Shown here piece after piece: positions 1-9,932 of a stretch of DNA of 64,000 nucleotides; within the stretch, counting starts at the first letter, position 1; every line of letters starts with the position of its first letter. Under the pieces are notes generated by a model that had not been told where the DNA came from, ran no database searches, and saw nothing but the letters and a program-made list of their open reading frames with translations. This DNA comes from Streptomyces cinereus (GTDB lineage: Bacteria > Pseudomonadota > Gammaproteobacteria > Pseudomonadales > Moraxellaceae). Position numbers and translations under genes: made by a program. Where the stretch lies: NCBI GenBank assembly GCA_014647715.1, contig BMPS01000004.1, forward strand, positions 1 to 64,000, written 5' to 3'.

Positions 1-151
1 TTGGAAGCCTGCGATGCGACAATTCGTGATGTTATATGGACATCGGGTGGAGGGGTATTAATACAAGATATTTGTTGGTTATTAATTATGCTGCTACTTT
101 AGGCTACCTTCATAGGTTTACACAAAATATTTTACAGTCTCGTGAATTGAT
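1..151. other. unassigned left edge
   Basis: No gene can be assigned. On the + strand one frame is open from base 1 to a TAG ending at 102 (33 codons, hydrophobic end) and another is open to a TAA ending at 61. Either could be the 3' end of a gene cut by the window edge, because the hairpin that follows could terminate a + strand transcript. Neither is recognisable. Confidence 0.2.
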
Positions 152-186
152 AAAAAAAGCACCTTATATATAAAAGGTGCTTTTTT
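152..186. terminator. bidirectional rho-independent terminator
   Basis: A 13-bp perfect stem (GCACCTT paired with AAGGTGC, extended by A/T pairs) has a run of A on the left and T on the right, so it can work on both strands. It serves the DUF1877 gene on the minus strand and possibly an upstream + gene outside the window. Confidence 0.8.
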
Positions 187-219
187 GGTTCAAAAAATAA
201 AAACGGACCATGAGCGGCG

Positions 220-720
220 TTATAAAATACTCACCACAATGTTATTGCCATTGTCTAAGGCATTATTATAAAACCCCAATAACTCATTATATGAAGCTAG
301 CAATTCTTTATCCAAGTGTTCCTTTTTGTCTTGCCAAATATTGGGTGGGAAAATGGCTTGCTCACGTAGTGACTTCATCGAGACTTTTTCTAAGCGTTTT
401 TTAAAGTTTATTTGTTCTAGTGCATCGACGATTTCGACAATATGTGCCCACGGGGTAAAAGCAATAAAATCGGCATCTTCACTGTCACTAAAAGTTTCCA
501 CACCCACCACAAACTCGCTGACAGGCTCATCAGGTACAGGTTGGGTAGCGCTGTGTTTGGTTAACACAAAATGGATAATGTCCCACAGTTTGCCCAAATC
601 TACCAATTGCGCTTGAGGCTGCTCACTCATACTTTCAAGTAACGCGGTTCGAGCTGTATCAGTGGCATTTTGCAGTTGCTCGAGCAGGGCGTTATCGACC
701 ATCAAATATTGTGCGATCAT
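220..720 (-). CDS. DUF1877 (YfbM-like) protein
   Basis: This 166-residue soluble protein matches the DUF1877 family by eye, whose E. coli member is YfbM. It has the expected length, a LWDIIHFVLT segment near residues 45-54 that corresponds to the family's KRWDFLHFxLT motif, a mid-protein acidic segment, and a C-terminal helix (LLGFYNNAL) followed by a short beta end (NNIVVSIL). The family has no established biochemical function. ATG is at 720; a second in-frame Met lies six codons later. The gene stands alone, ending just before the terminator at 152-186. Confidence 0.8.
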   Translation of the reverse strand: MIAQYLMVDNALLEQLQNATDTARTALLESMSEQPQAQLVDLGKLWDIIHFVLTKHSATQPVPDEPVSEFVVGVETFSDSEDADFIAFTPWAHIVEIVDALEQINFKKRLEKVSMKSLREQAIFPPNIWQDKKEHLDKELLASYNELLGFYNNALDNGNNIVVSIL

Positions 721-862
721 ACAATTTCCTAGTTATAAAGTAGCGGGATATTAGAATAGCGGTATATTATAGTCATATAAATTTATGTTAAGTCGAGGAA
801 GACAAGCGACGATAGTATAACTCATACAGCAAGCGATTTTGACGATGTATTGCCTTGAATTG

Positions 863-927
863 AACTGACTTATTTAGCTGACTTATTGGGCTGATTTATT
901 TAGCCGACTTATTTAACCGATTAGACC
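863..927. repeat. 13-bp imperfect tandem repeat, about 4.5 copies
   Basis: Four consecutive 13-bp units (AACTGACTTATTT, AGCTGACTTATTG, GGCTGATTTATTT, AGCCGACTTATTT) are followed by a partial unit. The last full unit reaches the stop codon of the DUF1345 gene at 913-915, so the array touches coding sequence. It is one of several such decayed arrays in this window. Confidence 0.8.
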
Positions 928-1620
928 CGCTGACATATTAATTAATGAGGCTAAAATTGCAGTATTAAAGAAAAATGATAACACACAATGAATGGTACCG
1001 ATGATCCGACTTTGTTGGGTATTGAAGGCGACATCCGCTGTTTGACCAGATGTGCCAATAATGTAGGAAAAATATAAAAAATCCCAGTAGGCGGGGTCAT
1101 CATCGTTAGGAAAGTCTAGCATTTCTGTGTTTTTTTCTTCTTTAAGCAAGAAATACTCGTGGGTGTAATGAATAGCAAACATGGTATGGATAAACAACCA
1201 AGCCGTCAAAATCGTCATGGCGGTGAGCGTGATATGAAACAGCATCAAAGCGCCTTTGGCGTCCTTGCTCGCGCCCAACTCTACGACAATCGCGAGCATA
1301 CTGACAATGGCTGTGACAAAAACCAAAATCAGCATTAACACCGTGCCTTCGTCTTCAGCATGGGCTTTATCCAAAATTGCATTTTGATCGGCTTTATACA
1401 TCATCCGAAAAATAGCCAGTAAATACACCCAAAGCCCGATATTCCAAGCCAGCAAAAATTGCGTCACAAACTTTAATTTATCGTAGGCTACCGCCAACGT
1501 CCAATCTTTGGGTAATAGACCAACTAGCGCTGATAGTCCAAAATACACCACCAACATCGTGGCAAATCCTAACAGTAGACGAGGGCGGCTTTGAAAAAAA
1601 CGATAGATGTAACCAATCAT
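913..1620 (-). CDS. DUF1345 integral membrane protein
   Basis: A 235-residue inner-membrane protein with about five predicted membrane segments (roughly residues 12-36, 51-74, 93-115, 126-152 and 206-232). The segment YFSYIIGTSGQTADV near residues 183-197, just before the last membrane segment, is the hallmark I associate with DUF1345. Function is unknown in the family. It starts with ATG at 1620, 10 bases after the stop of rluE on the same strand, so the two are probably co-transcribed. Its 3' end runs into a 13-bp tandem repeat. Confidence 0.85.
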   Translation of the reverse strand: MIGYIYRFFQSRPRLLLGFATMLVVYFGLSALVGLLPKDWTLAVAYDKLKFVTQFLLAWNIGLWVYLLAIFRMMYKADQNAILDKAHAEDEGTVLMLILVFVTAIVSMLAIVVELGASKDAKGALMLFHITLTAMTILTAWLFIHTMFAIHYTHEYFLLKEEKNTEMLDFPNDDDPAYWDFLYFSYIIGTSGQTADVAFNTQQSRIIGTIHCVLSFFFNTAILASLINMSAGLIG

Positions 1621-1630
1621 GGCTGTTTCC

Positions 1631-2338
1631 TTATGGCTGCCTACGTCGTCGGCTTGTGGGGTGCTTTGATTGTGGCGATTTAGGCGTTAACAGGCGAGGT
1701 TTTTTGCGCGATTGTGGCGTTGTCGTTGCCGCGGATAAAGGTTGGACACCCAGTCGCTTTAAATCGGCAGGTGATAGCGGTATTTGTGTGGATGCGCCAA
1801 CCTCTAAATTTCCCAAGCTAAAGCCACTCGATGCCATGCGAATCAGCCGCAAACAGGGCAGCCCCACATGGGCAGCCATGCGACGTACTTGACGATTTTT
1901 ACCTTCAAAAATAGTAATGGCGAGCCACGTGGTGACTTTGCGTTTGGCAATCTTGTCAGGCGCTTGCCAAATATGCTCGGCAATTTGTGCTTCGCTTAGT
2001 CTTACAACTTCGGCAGGTAAGGTGATACCGTCTTTGAGTGGCACCCCTGTTTGTAGTTGTTGTAACTGGGCATCGCTTGCATCGCCTTCCACCTGTATCC
2101 AGTAGGTTTTGCCTTGTTGTTTGCCTGCATTGGCTTTGGGTGGATGGGTCAAGGCTTTATTAACCTGCCCATCAGCGGTTAACAGTAGCAATCCTTCGGA
2201 AGTGGCATCTAATCGCCCCGCCACGCGTAGGCTTTTATCGCTAAAATAATCGCTGAGCGTCGCAAAATTGTTATTGTCATCGCTGCGAAATTGGCTGAGT
2301 ACGCCATAAGGTTTGTTAAATAAAATCAGTGTCGGCAT
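1631..2338 (-). CDS. rluE: 23S rRNA pseudouridine synthase RluE
   Basis: RluE converts a single uridine of 23S rRNA (U2457 in E. coli) to pseudouridine in the cytoplasm. The protein belongs to the RsuA/RluB/E/F family: it opens with LILFNKPYGVLSQF, has the catalytic motif GRLDATSEGL with Asp44, and carries the conserved NRQVRRMAAHVGLPCLRLIR block. No S4 domain precedes the catalytic domain, as expected for RluE. A basic, Arg/Lys-rich tail of about 30 residues follows the fold. I start at ATG 2338; the frame extends to a TTG at 2353, but neither start has a good ribosome binding site. Confidence 0.9.
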   Translation of the reverse strand: MPTLILFNKPYGVLSQFRSDDNNNFATLSDYFSDKSLRVAGRLDATSEGLLLLTADGQVNKALTHPPKANAGKQQGKTYWIQVEGDASDAQLQQLQTGVPLKDGITLPAEVVRLSEAQIAEHIWQAPDKIAKRKVTTWLAITIFEGKNRQVRRMAAHVGLPCLRLIRMASSGFSLGNLEVGASTQIPLSPADLKRLGVQPLSAATTTPQSRKKPRLLTPKSPQSKHPTSRRRRQP

Positions 2339-2589
2339 GGTAGAGGATGACAAGTGAGTGAAAAAGCTTAAAACACATCGAGCAGTTGGCTGCTAAGTTG
2401 TTCAGTGTAAACGCTAATCTTGGCTATTGCAATTTGGTTATTGCAACAAAGTCACCGTTATAAACTGCTCCGCCCAACGCCATACATATTTTGCAAAATT
2501 GTGCCAAATTGTGCAAAAGGATAAGCCCGTATTTTTGGCTAAAAACAAGGTATAATAATCCCTTCATACAACTACAATAATACTAACAT

Positions 2590-3828
2590 ATGTCCTATCA
2601 CTATCAATTTACCACTGAGTTTGACTGGCGCTCACAGACAAAGTGGCAGACGCCTGATACGCCCTTTATGCACTTTGATTTTTGGCAAGCGCTGATAGAT
2701 GCAAAGCTGATTGGCTGGCGCAGCGATTGGTGGGTGCAGTATGTGCAGATTGTCGATGACAGTGCTCAACTGATTGCCGTGATGCCCGTGTTTATCAAAA
2801 AGCATCACCAAGGCGAATATGTGTTCGATTTTAGCTGGGCAGAAGCCTTTGAGCGCTATGGTAGAAATTATTATCCAAGATTGGTGACAAGCGTGCCCTT
2901 TATCCCCGTCACCGGCGAGCGGATTTGGGTGGCACAAGGCAAGTCATTAACCGCGCCACTGTATGAGACCTTACTACAAGCGATTGATGACTTGGCGAGC
3001 CGCTATCAAGCATCCACTTGGCACGGACTGTTTTTCTCCCCGAAAAACGTCCAAGCGTTGCAAAATGTGCCCAATCTTTGTGAGCGGCTAAGCTGTCAGT
3101 TTTTATGGCAAAATCGCAATCTAGAGGATAAAAAATGCGCCAATTTTGATGAGTTTTTGGCAACATTAACTGCCAAAAAACGCAAATCAATTAAGGTTGA
3201 ACGCCAAAAGGTGCTTAAACAAAATCTAAGTTGTCAAGTTAAACTCGGTGACGATATCACCGAGGCGGATTGGGCAGTTTTTTATCAATGCTATGCCATG
3301 ACCTATCTGGTCAGAGGGCGGCAGCCGTATTTGAATTTAGCGTTTTTTAAGCAGCTTGGGCAGACTATGGCAGACAAGCTGATGCTCGCTCAAGCGCATA
3401 ACGCGCATGGCGATATCGTGGCTTGTAGTTTGTTTTTTTTCGATGACGATGCCGCTATCAGTACGTTATATGGTCGCTATTGGGGCTGCCTAGAAGAATA
3501 TGATTGTTTACATTTTGAGCTGTGTTATTACCAAGGCATTGAGTTTGCTATCAAGCATGGCCTTCGCTACTTTGACCCTGGTACCCAAGGGGAGCACAAG
3601 TTGATTCGCGGCTTTTATCCGGTGTTGACTCATTCGCTACACCGTGTCTACGACAAAGTGTTTGCCCCTGCCATTGCCCAGTTTTGTCAAGACGAACAGC
3701 ACGCTGTATTGGCGTATCAAGCCGATGCGATGACCGCACTACCTTTTAATGACACCTATAAAAGCCAATTTTTTGGCGACGTTGCCGCGCAAGGCACAAT
3801 ACCCGATAATGAGTTTTTGAAAAAATAA
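2590..3828 (+). CDS. FemAB-like GNAT protein (peptidogalycan family, DUF482)
   Basis: This 412-residue protein resembles the FemAB-like family PF04339, predicted acyltransferases with two GNAT-type folds. Visible hallmarks are the early FWQALIDA segment, RNLEDKKCANFDEFLATLTAKKRKSIK in the middle region (only partly conserved motif), and a C-terminal FDPGTQGEHKLIRGFYPVLTHS region (split here: DPGTQGEHK then RGF), which is strongly conserved in the family. The substrate is unknown; names referring to peptidoglycan are predictions. Its TAATG end overlaps the start of ubiC, so the two are translationally coupled. The start is the ATG at 2590. Confidence 0.8.
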   Translation: MSYHYQFTTEFDWRSQTKWQTPDTPFMHFDFWQALIDAKLIGWRSDWWVQYVQIVDDSAQLIAVMPVFIKKHHQGEYVFDFSWAEAFERYGRNYYPRLVTSVPFIPVTGERIWVAQGKSLTAPLYETLLQAIDDLASRYQASTWHGLFFSPKNVQALQNVPNLCERLSCQFLWQNRNLEDKKCANFDEFLATLTAKKRKSIKVERQKVLKQNLSCQVKLGDDITEADWAVFYQCYAMTYLVRGRQPYLNLAFFKQLGQTMADKLMLAQAHNAHGDIVACSLFFFDDDAAISTLYGRYWGCLEEYDCLHFELCYYQGIEFAIKHGLRYFDPGTQGEHKLIRGFYPVLTHSLHRVYDKVFAPAIAQFCQDEQHAVLAYQADAMTALPFNDTYKSQFFGDVAAQGTIPDNEFLKK

Positions 3829-4409
3829 TGATAAATGTTGGTCTAAACCTAAACCTAAACTTAGCTTTCGCGCATTTGAGCGCAGCACACAAACAGCAGA
3901 TACCGCCGAAACTTATCCCTTGGCTGACGTCAACAGGGTCGCTCACCGCCAAATTTGAAGCCTTATCTCAGCATAAACTCATCGTACAGCCGACGTTTGA
4001 AGGGCGGCAAACCTTGTCCCTGAGCGAAAAGCGCCAACTGCAGTTACCGCTTGGGGTGAGCCAATCGGCTTGGGTGCGCGAAGCCTTATTATTTGGCAAG
4101 CCTAATCAAGATGCGTGGGTGGTGGCGCGGTCAGTATTTCCGTTTGCCAGCCTTATTGGTAATGCGCGAAAACTGGCGAATCTGGGCACGACACCGATTG
4201 GTTATATTTTATTTGGGCGGGGTGGGGCAGTGATGACCAATCGCTGGATTGATGTAACAGCGCAAGGCTGGCGGCGCACCACCCTTTACCAGTGGCAAGG
4301 CAGGCATTTTTTGATTAGTGAGACTTTTTTACCGGCATTTGAAAATAGCCTTATGGGTGAAGAAGAAAACGGCATGATTCATGTCAGCACTGACAAAGGA
4401 GAAGGATGA
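3828..4409 (+). CDS. ubiC: chorismate lyase UbiC
   Basis: UbiC removes pyruvate from chorismate to give 4-hydroxybenzoate, the first committed step of ubiquinone synthesis, in the cytoplasm. The protein has 193 residues, somewhat longer than E. coli UbiC (about 165). Arg84 in WVREALL and Glu165 in SETFLPAF correspond to the active-site Arg76 and Glu155 of E. coli; ARSVFP and LGTTPIGYILF are further family blocks. The ATG overlaps the upstream stop (TAATG). The first codons contain a hexamer repeat (CCTAAA-like) giving the residues NLNLNL, and the C-terminal tail is acidic and extra. ubiA is not adjacent. Confidence 0.88.
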   Translation: MINVGLNLNLNLAFAHLSAAHKQQIPPKLIPWLTSTGSLTAKFEALSQHKLIVQPTFEGRQTLSLSEKRQLQLPLGVSQSAWVREALLFGKPNQDAWVVARSVFPFASLIGNARKLANLGTTPIGYILFGRGGAVMTNRWIDVTAQGWRRTTLYQWQGRHFLISETFLPAFENSLMGEEENGMIHVSTDKGEG

Positions 4410-4456
4410 GTACAAAAACCACTGGTTGCTGTGCGCTAGTGTTTAAATAGTTAGCC

Positions 4457-4489
4457 AAAAAAAAGACAGTTAGGGTAACTGTCTTTTTT
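4457..4489 (+). terminator. rho-independent terminator after ubiC
   Basis: An AAAAGACAGTTA stem pairs with TAACTGTCTTTT around a GGG loop and is followed by a T run. It lies 47 bases past the ubiC stop. Confidence 0.85.
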
Positions 4490-4689
4490 ATGAAAATTTT
4501 TTGGATGGCGCATTGTATTAACGAGTTTTTCAAACCAATATCAGTCAGGTCAGTAGTCGACGACAAGTAATAGGACAAATTCAGCCAAACCTGTGGATTA
4601 TGCTAACTCAAACAACCAAACCATGCTAAACTAAGCCATATTTTCGGTTTTATCTGCCCATTTTTTGACTCACTTAAAAGGAAATTGCC

Positions 4690-5949
4690 ATGTTTAAAAA
4701 TGTCACTATTCACCAGTTTGACGCTGAACTTGCCCAAGCGATGGACAATGAAGCCAAACGTCAAGAAGACCATATTGAACTGATTGCCTCAGAAAACTAC
4801 TGTTCACCAGCGGTGATGGAAGCGCAAGGTAGCCAATTGACCAATAAATACGCGGAAGGTTATCCAGGCAAACGTTATTACGGTGGCTGTGAATATGTTG
4901 ACGTGGTTGAGCAATTAGCGATTGACCGTGCCAAAGCGCTATTTGGCGCAGACTATGCCAACGTTCAGCCACACGCGGGTAGCCAAGCCAACAGCGCGGT
5001 ATTTTTGGCCTTATTAAAAGCAGGTGACACGGTACTTGGCATGAGCCTTGCCGATGGCGGTCACTTGACGCATGGCGCGCATGTAAACTTCTCTGGTATC
5101 AACTATAGAGCCGTACAATATGGCTTAAACAAAGAAACGGGCCTAATCGACTATGATGAAGTCGAACGCCTAGCCAAAGAGCACCAACCCAAAATGATTA
5201 TCGCGGGTTTTTCTGCTTATAGCCAAGTGGTTGATTGGCAAAAATTCCGTGACATCGCAGACAGCGTTGGCGCATACTTGATGGTCGACATGGCGCACGT
5301 AGCAGGACTGGTTGCCGCAGGTGTTTATCCAAGCCCTGTGCAAATCGCTGACGTTACTACCACCACTACCCACAAAACCCTACGCGGTCCACGTTCCGGC
5401 TTAATCTTGGCAAAAGCCAACCCAGAGATTGAGAAAAAACTCAACTCTGCCGTGTTCCCTGGCAACCAAGGTGGTCCATTGATGCACGCGATTGCGGGTA
5501 AAGCTGTGTGTTTTAAAGAAGCGTTAGGCGAAGATTTCAAAGCCTACCAACAACAAGTGGTTAAAAACGCCAAAGCCATGGCAGACGTCATCATGTCTCG
5601 TGGTTATGACATCGTCTCGGGCGGCACGGAAAATCACTTAATGCTGATTAGCTTAATCAAACAAGAAATCACCGGTAAAGAAGCGGATAAATGGTTGGGC
5701 GATGCCCACATCACCGTCAACAAAAACGCGGTACCAAATGACCCTAAATCACCGTTTGTGACGTCAGGGGTGCGTATTGGTACGCCCGCAGTCACTACCC
5801 GTGGGTTTGGTGAAGCGGAAGTAAGAGAATTGGCTGGCTGGATTTGTGATGTGCTCGATAGCCGTGGTGATGAAAAAGTTATCGGCGAAGTGCGTGAAAA
5901 AGTCCAAGCAATCTGCGCCAAACACCCAGTGTACGAGCAAACAGCTTAA
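4690..5949 (+). CDS. glyA: serine hydroxymethyltransferase GlyA
   Basis: GlyA interconverts serine plus tetrahydrofolate with glycine plus 5,10-methylene-tetrahydrofolate, feeding one-carbon metabolism. The 419-residue protein has the usual length. The pyridoxal-phosphate lysine is Lys229 in [15 protein letters not shown]; other hallmarks are [14 protein letters not shown] near the N-terminus, YPGKRYYGG, and [18 protein letters not shown] near the C-terminus. An AAGGAAA ribosome binding site precedes ATG 4690. It is monocistronic, with a strong terminator shared with the convergent regulator gene. Confidence 0.98.
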   Translation: MFKNVTIHQFDAELAQAMDNEAKRQEDHIELIASENYCSPAVMEAQGSQLTNKYAEGYPGKRYYGGCEYVDVVEQLAIDRAKALFGADYANVQPHAGSQANSAVFLALLKAGDTVLGMSLADGGHLTHGAHVNFSGINYRAVQYGLNKETGLIDYDEVERLAKEHQPKMIIAGFSAYSQVVDWQKFRDIADSVGAYLMVDMAHVAGLVAAGVYPSPVQIADVTTTTTHKTLRGPRSGLILAKANPEIEKKLNSAVFPGNQGGPLMHAIAGKAVCFKEALGEDFKAYQQQVVKNAKAMADVIMSRGYDIVSGGTENHLMLISLIKQEITGKEADKWLGDAHITVNKNAVPNDPKSPFVTSGVRIGTPAVTTRGFGEAEVRELAGWICDVLDSRGDEKVIGEVREKVQAICAKHPVYEQTA

Positions 5950-5972
5950 TCATTGGCTATCAAATACCGTTC

Positions 5973-6010
5973 AAAAAACCGCCTAAGTCGTGACTCTGGG
6001 CGGTTTTTTT
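5973..6010. terminator. bidirectional terminator between glyA and the response regulator
   Basis: The stem AAAAAACCGCC pairs with GGCGGTTTTTT across a 14-base loop, with A and T runs on the two sides. It lies between convergent genes and can end both transcripts. Confidence 0.85.
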
Positions 6011-6081
6011 ATGGCTAACATTGATTGAGACGGCTCAAATGCGACGCTTTGAACTTGTTATCTTACCCACTAGATTTTAAG

Positions 6082-7017
6082 CTAGGCAAAGCGCGATTTA
6101 CCAATACCAAAGCGTGATAAGAATTTTTTGACTTTATTACCAAAACTACGCGTTTCAACTTCAGTGACCGCATCAACGACATGTCGCGCTTGTAATTTTG
6201 GTTGATTGACTAAGGTTTCGTGATAATCATAAGCGCGCTGAATACTGATTTCGAGTAACAACAAATTACTGGGGCGCGGTAGGTAGCGATAGACTTGCCC
6301 TTTATTGATCAAGTCGATTAAGGTGTGGCTATCGTTGAGTGAGGTGAGTACCAATACCGCTAAATCTGGAAAGCTTTGTTTTAATGCATAGATTACGGGT
6401 GAAATATTCTCGCCACCCAAGGACACATCGGTGATTGCCACCCCAAAACGGTCATTTTCAAGTAACTCAATCGCTTTTTCTAATGAATTTGCCCAGTGCG
6501 TTTCAAACTGGGTGAATTTTTGCTGCATCTGTAAATATACCATCTCACTGTCATCGATCACCAACACTTTGCGTTTGGCGATGGTTGGCTGAGCGACCTG
6601 CAGATTTTCTTTGAATACATCTTTGGTTTGCAGCGCGATTTGGGTGGCTTGATTGACGATATTTTTAAGCTCATCCGTCTGCCAAGGTTTGGTGATATAG
6701 CGAAAAATCTCCCCTTCGTTGATGGAATCAATTACTGCAGTTAAGTCTGCATAGCCGGTCAATAAGATGCGGATAGTATGGGGTGATATGTCTTTGACCT
6801 CTTTTAGTACTTCGACACCCAGTTTTTTTGGCATGCGTTGGTCGCTAATCACCACTTGGACCTCGTTATTTTGCACAAAGCTTAGTAGCTCATCGGGCTC
6901 GGTAGTGGTAAACACATCATGGGTGGCGCGAAAATGCATTTTTAGGCTGCGTAGAATGCGGTCTTCATCATCGATAAAGGCGATTTTGGGTTTGGTTACA
7001 GTCGTTATCATGGTCAT
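6082..7017 (-). CDS. response regulator with two receiver domains and no output domain
   Basis: A 311-residue cytoplasmic protein with two CheY-like receiver domains, about residues 11-130 and 150-275, and a short basic tail. Receiver 1 is complete: acidic Asp16/Asp17, phospho-acceptor Asp59, Thr87 and Lys110; its GYADLTAVIDSINEG segment resembles receivers of RpfG/HD-GYP regulators. Receiver 2 has Asp155/Asp156, Asp197 and Thr225, but Arg248 sits where the invariant Lys should be (YLPRP against YITKP). No DNA-binding or enzymatic domain follows, so it probably acts through protein contacts or as a phosphate relay. It lies downstream of the sensor kinase on the same strand and is probably its partner. 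Confidence 0.88.
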   Translation of the reverse strand: MTMITTVTKPKIAFIDDEDRILRSLKMHFRATHDVFTTTEPDELLSFVQNNEVQVVISDQRMPKKLGVEVLKEVKDISPHTIRILLTGYADLTAVIDSINEGEIFRYITKPWQTDELKNIVNQATQIALQTKDVFKENLQVAQPTIAKRKVLVIDDSEMVYLQMQQKFTQFETHWANSLEKAIELLENDRFGVAITDVSLGGENISPVIYALKQSFPDLAVLVLTSLNDSHTLIDLINKGQVYRYLPRPSNLLLLEISIQRAYDYHETLVNQPKLQARHVVDAVTEVETRSFGNKVKKFLSRFGIGKSRFA

Positions 7018-7028
7018 GTCACTTAGGT

Positions 7029-7076
7029 ATGTTGACTAAAATCAAGGTTGACTACAATTAAGGTTGACCACAATCA
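7029..7076. repeat. 16-bp tandem repeat, 3 copies
   Basis: Three 16-bp units based on AGGTTGACTACAATTA lie between the kinase gene and the regulator gene, just upstream of the regulator's start. The second and third copies (7045-7060 and 7061-7076) differ at two positions; the first is more decayed. Its closeness to the start may affect translation of the regulator. Confidence 0.75.
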
Positions 7077-7137
7077 AGTGTGGCTCGTGTATGGCTGAGC
7101 AGATTGCCTGTCAGCCATCGGTTATCTATCATTAGCA

Positions 7138-9546
7138 TTAGCTTTCTTCTGCGATTAAAAGCTTGGGTGATTGCTCGCTGCTAATCGCTGTTTTGGGCAA
7201 TCTGATGGTAAATGTCGTGCCTTCGCCAAGTTGTGATTGCACATGAATATCGCCGTTATGCTGTTCCATGATTTGGGTCGAAATGGCAAGACCCAGTCCC
7301 GTACCTTCGCCTGCCGCTTTGGTGGTAAAGAATGGTTCAAAAATCTTGGCTTGGGTCTCAGCGCTCATCCCAGTACCGTTGTCCGCCACGCTGATATACA
7401 CATTGGCGCCGTCTTCTGTGCTAGTAATGTGTAATGTGGGGTGCTGAGTTTGCCCCATCGCTTGTGCTGCGTTATTAAATAGATTTAGCAGCACTTGGTT
7501 AATCTGGGATGGGTTACAACTAACCGGTTCGATAGCATTTAACTCAGTTATCACCTCTAAATGCTTGATATTGTTACGGGCAATGACTAGGGAGTTTTTG
7601 ATACAGTCGTTGATATCGACGGCTTTGATTTTGGCTTGGTCGATGCGAGAAAAATCACGTAAATTGACGACCAATTCTGAGATTTGGCTAACCCCAAATT
7701 TGGCATCATCCACCAATCCATGCAAATCATCACTCACCGCATCGGCGACCAATTCATCACTGCAAGCAATGGTTTGTTCAATCGTTTGATTGATGGTTGC
7801 TGTATCAGTCGGCGACGCTTGCATCAGTTGTTTGAGCTGCTGGGTATGGTCAATCAGTTCGTCATAACGTACGATATTTTCATCAATCAACTCTAAATTA
7901 CTACCCACATAGCCCAATGGCGTGTTCACTTCATGGGCAACACCTGCGACCATTTGACCGATGGTTGCCATTTTCTCTGATTGTACTAACTGCACTTGAG
8001 AGGCTTTTAAATCTTTTAATGCTTGGTGTAAGTTTTCGGTACGCTCTGCCACTTGCTGCTCTAAGCGTTCATTGACTTGTGCTAATGCGCCTTCGTTCTC
8101 GACCACCCGATCAACCAGCTGGTTCATCGAGTCAGTAATCACGCCAATTTCTTGAATGTTTGCCGGTGGTAATTTGTGATCACTGAGTGACAGATATTTT
8201 TTTTGTGCAATCAACTGACCGATTTCACGGACGTTACGAGCGACTTGGTGCAGCGGTACCGCCAAAATACGGTGGAAAATATAACCACTTAATAGCAGTA
8301 CCGGTAAGAAACCCAATAGCATATACCATTGCAGCTGTTTACCTAACTGATTGGCAAATAACATCAGCTCTTGATTGGGTTTGACGATGACCATTTTCCA
8401 ATTGGTCATCGGCATGGCAAAAATAAACGCTGTGGAAGGGGTTTTGAGCAATAAATCGTTGTCTAAGCTGACTTGTTCGACAAAATGAGTAGCGTTGAGA
8501 TTTTCATTTTGCCCGCTTTGGGTCATTAGCATGGCTGAAATGATGCGTGCCTCTGAGGGAGAAATTTTTTGTAGGTTGGTACTACTCACTAGCGTATTGG
8601 CGGTAAAATCAAATTTACCACCGTCTATTTTTTGCGCTTGCTTGATGATGTTGTCATTGATGTTGTCTAAGCTTTTGGCAATGGGGGCAAAATCAGGGTT
8701 TTTCTTGGCAAAACTATTGACGTCAATCATTTCGCCTTGCGGATTAGTAGCAGTCACTTGTTTGACTTGGGCTTCATTGGGGAAGGTCAAAAAGTTGTTG
8801 TTCATATCGACCAAAAACACATAACCGCCTGTTTTGCGTTGCCATTCTTTGACCATCGACTGCATACGCCCGAGCAGCACATCAAAACTCACCACACCTT
8901 CAAAACCATTGTTTTGCGCATTAAAAATCGCCTTGGCACAGGTCATGACGGGCTGTTTGGTCGCCGGGTGAATATAAGCACGGCTCCACACACAGTGGTC
9001 ATGATTGGCATATACGGCGGGCACATACCACCAATCACGGTAATAGGGCATGGCAAGCTGTGGTTGGGTTTTTTGGTCGGCTACCCGATTTGCGGTAAGT
9101 TTGCTTGGTGCTTGATAGCCAGGATTGATGGCTTGATATTGGCTGGCAGACTGCATGACACCTTGCATATCGCGTTGCCAAACAAACGCGGCTTCATCGA
9201 CGTTAGGTTTGTACATCAAAGGGTCGTACCACACACCGCCACCGACAATGCCTTTATCCATATTTGCCATTAAATTGCCAACACTGGTGTTGATGATATC
9301 GGCATTCTTGGGCAAACTGCCGGTCATACGGCTCGCTGTCACTGCCATGCCATCAATTTGACTTACACGCGACAAAATACCATTCACCGCCTCATTGCCA
9401 GTTTCAATGATAGTCTGAGAGGTCAGTTTGGCGACGTTAGGCTTGGCTTGTTGGTCAATAATCCAATACACCATCGCCAAAAACACCAAAAAAACCAGCA
9501 ATAAAACGCATAGCAAACGTGTGGTAAGGTTGGAAAAATTCATCAT
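7138..9546 (-). CDS. membrane sensor histidine kinase (extracytoplasmic Cache-like, HAMP, HisKA, HATPase)
   Basis: An 802-residue inner-membrane kinase. An N-terminal membrane helix (about residues 8-28) is followed by a large periplasmic region of about 370 residues resembling a double Cache sensor ([29 protein letters not shown]), a second membrane helix near 408-428, HAMP, a coiled coil (residues about 485-525), HisKA with His538 in [11 protein letters not shown], and a HATPase domain ([32 protein letters not shown]). The ligand cannot be told. The frame opens with GTG at 9552, but ATG 9546 is chosen; no clear ribosome binding site is seen. The next gene is the two-receiver regulator. Confidence 0.9.
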   Translation of the reverse strand: MMNFSNLTTRLLCVLLLVFLVFLAMVYWIIDQQAKPNVAKLTSQTIIETGNEAVNGILSRVSQIDGMAVTASRMTGSLPKNADIINTSVGNLMANMDKGIVGGGVWYDPLMYKPNVDEAAFVWQRDMQGVMQSASQYQAINPGYQAPSKLTANRVADQKTQPQLAMPYYRDWWYVPAVYANHDHCVWSRAYIHPATKQPVMTCAKAIFNAQNNGFEGVVSFDVLLGRMQSMVKEWQRKTGGYVFLVDMNNNFLTFPNEAQVKQVTATNPQGEMIDVNSFAKKNPDFAPIAKSLDNINDNIIKQAQKIDGGKFDFTANTLVSSTNLQKISPSEARIISAMLMTQSGQNENLNATHFVEQVSLDNDLLLKTPSTAFIFAMPMTNWKMVIVKPNQELMLFANQLGKQLQWYMLLGFLPVLLLSGYIFHRILAVPLHQVARNVREIGQLIAQKKYLSLSDHKLPPANIQEIGVITDSMNQLVDRVVENEGALAQVNERLEQQVAERTENLHQALKDLKASQVQLVQSEKMATIGQMVAGVAHEVNTPLGYVGSNLELIDENIVRYDELIDHTQQLKQLMQASPTDTATINQTIEQTIACSDELVADAVSDDLHGLVDDAKFGVSQISELVVNLRDFSRIDQAKIKAVDINDCIKNSLVIARNNIKHLEVITELNAIEPVSCNPSQINQVLLNLFNNAAQAMGQTQHPTLHITSTEDGANVYISVADNGTGMSAETQAKIFEPFFTTKAAGEGTGLGLAISTQIMEQHNGDIHVQSQLGEGTTFTIRLPKTAISSEQSPKLLIAEES

Positions 9547-9658
9547 TGTCACTTATCTGTTGGCAAATTGATTGGCTAATTAAATGACCTATTGCACCGC
9601 TTAGCCCCAAGTAAAAAAGCTTACAAACTCTAACAGCAGCCGTTAACGCAAAATAAAA

Positions 9659-9721
9659 ACGATGGTTCATCTCAATTTCCCAAATTGCGTCATCCTATTG
9701 AGAAAATCGATAAACCATCGT
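9659..9721. repeat. nested inverted repeat upstream of the kinase
   Basis: ACGATGGTT (9659-9667) pairs perfectly with AACCATCGT (9713-9721), and inside it CTCAAT (9671-9676) pairs with ATTGAG (9697-9702). The whole could fold as a two-part stem in RNA or be a small remnant element. It lies in the long intergenic stretch 9547-9932, which has no credible gene. Confidence 0.5.
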
Positions 9722-9932
9722 CCGTCGGTGACGGTAGTGTAGTTAGGTTATATGACAAAATGATGAATTATACCGATGAAAGGTAATGGGGCAATCCATA
9801 GCAATTTTTAAATCACATTTTGCTAAATTATTAAACTTAAGTTGTATAAAAAGTCGGATGAAATGCAGAAAATGCTACAAATTCATTGCGTGATAGGATG
9901 GTGTGATAGCGTGATGTAATAGGATGGACATG

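Noticed and set aside
8737-9273. 178-codon open frame on the plus strand
   Set aside because: It is antisense to the sensor kinase's extracytoplasmic domain, which carries the coherent protein.
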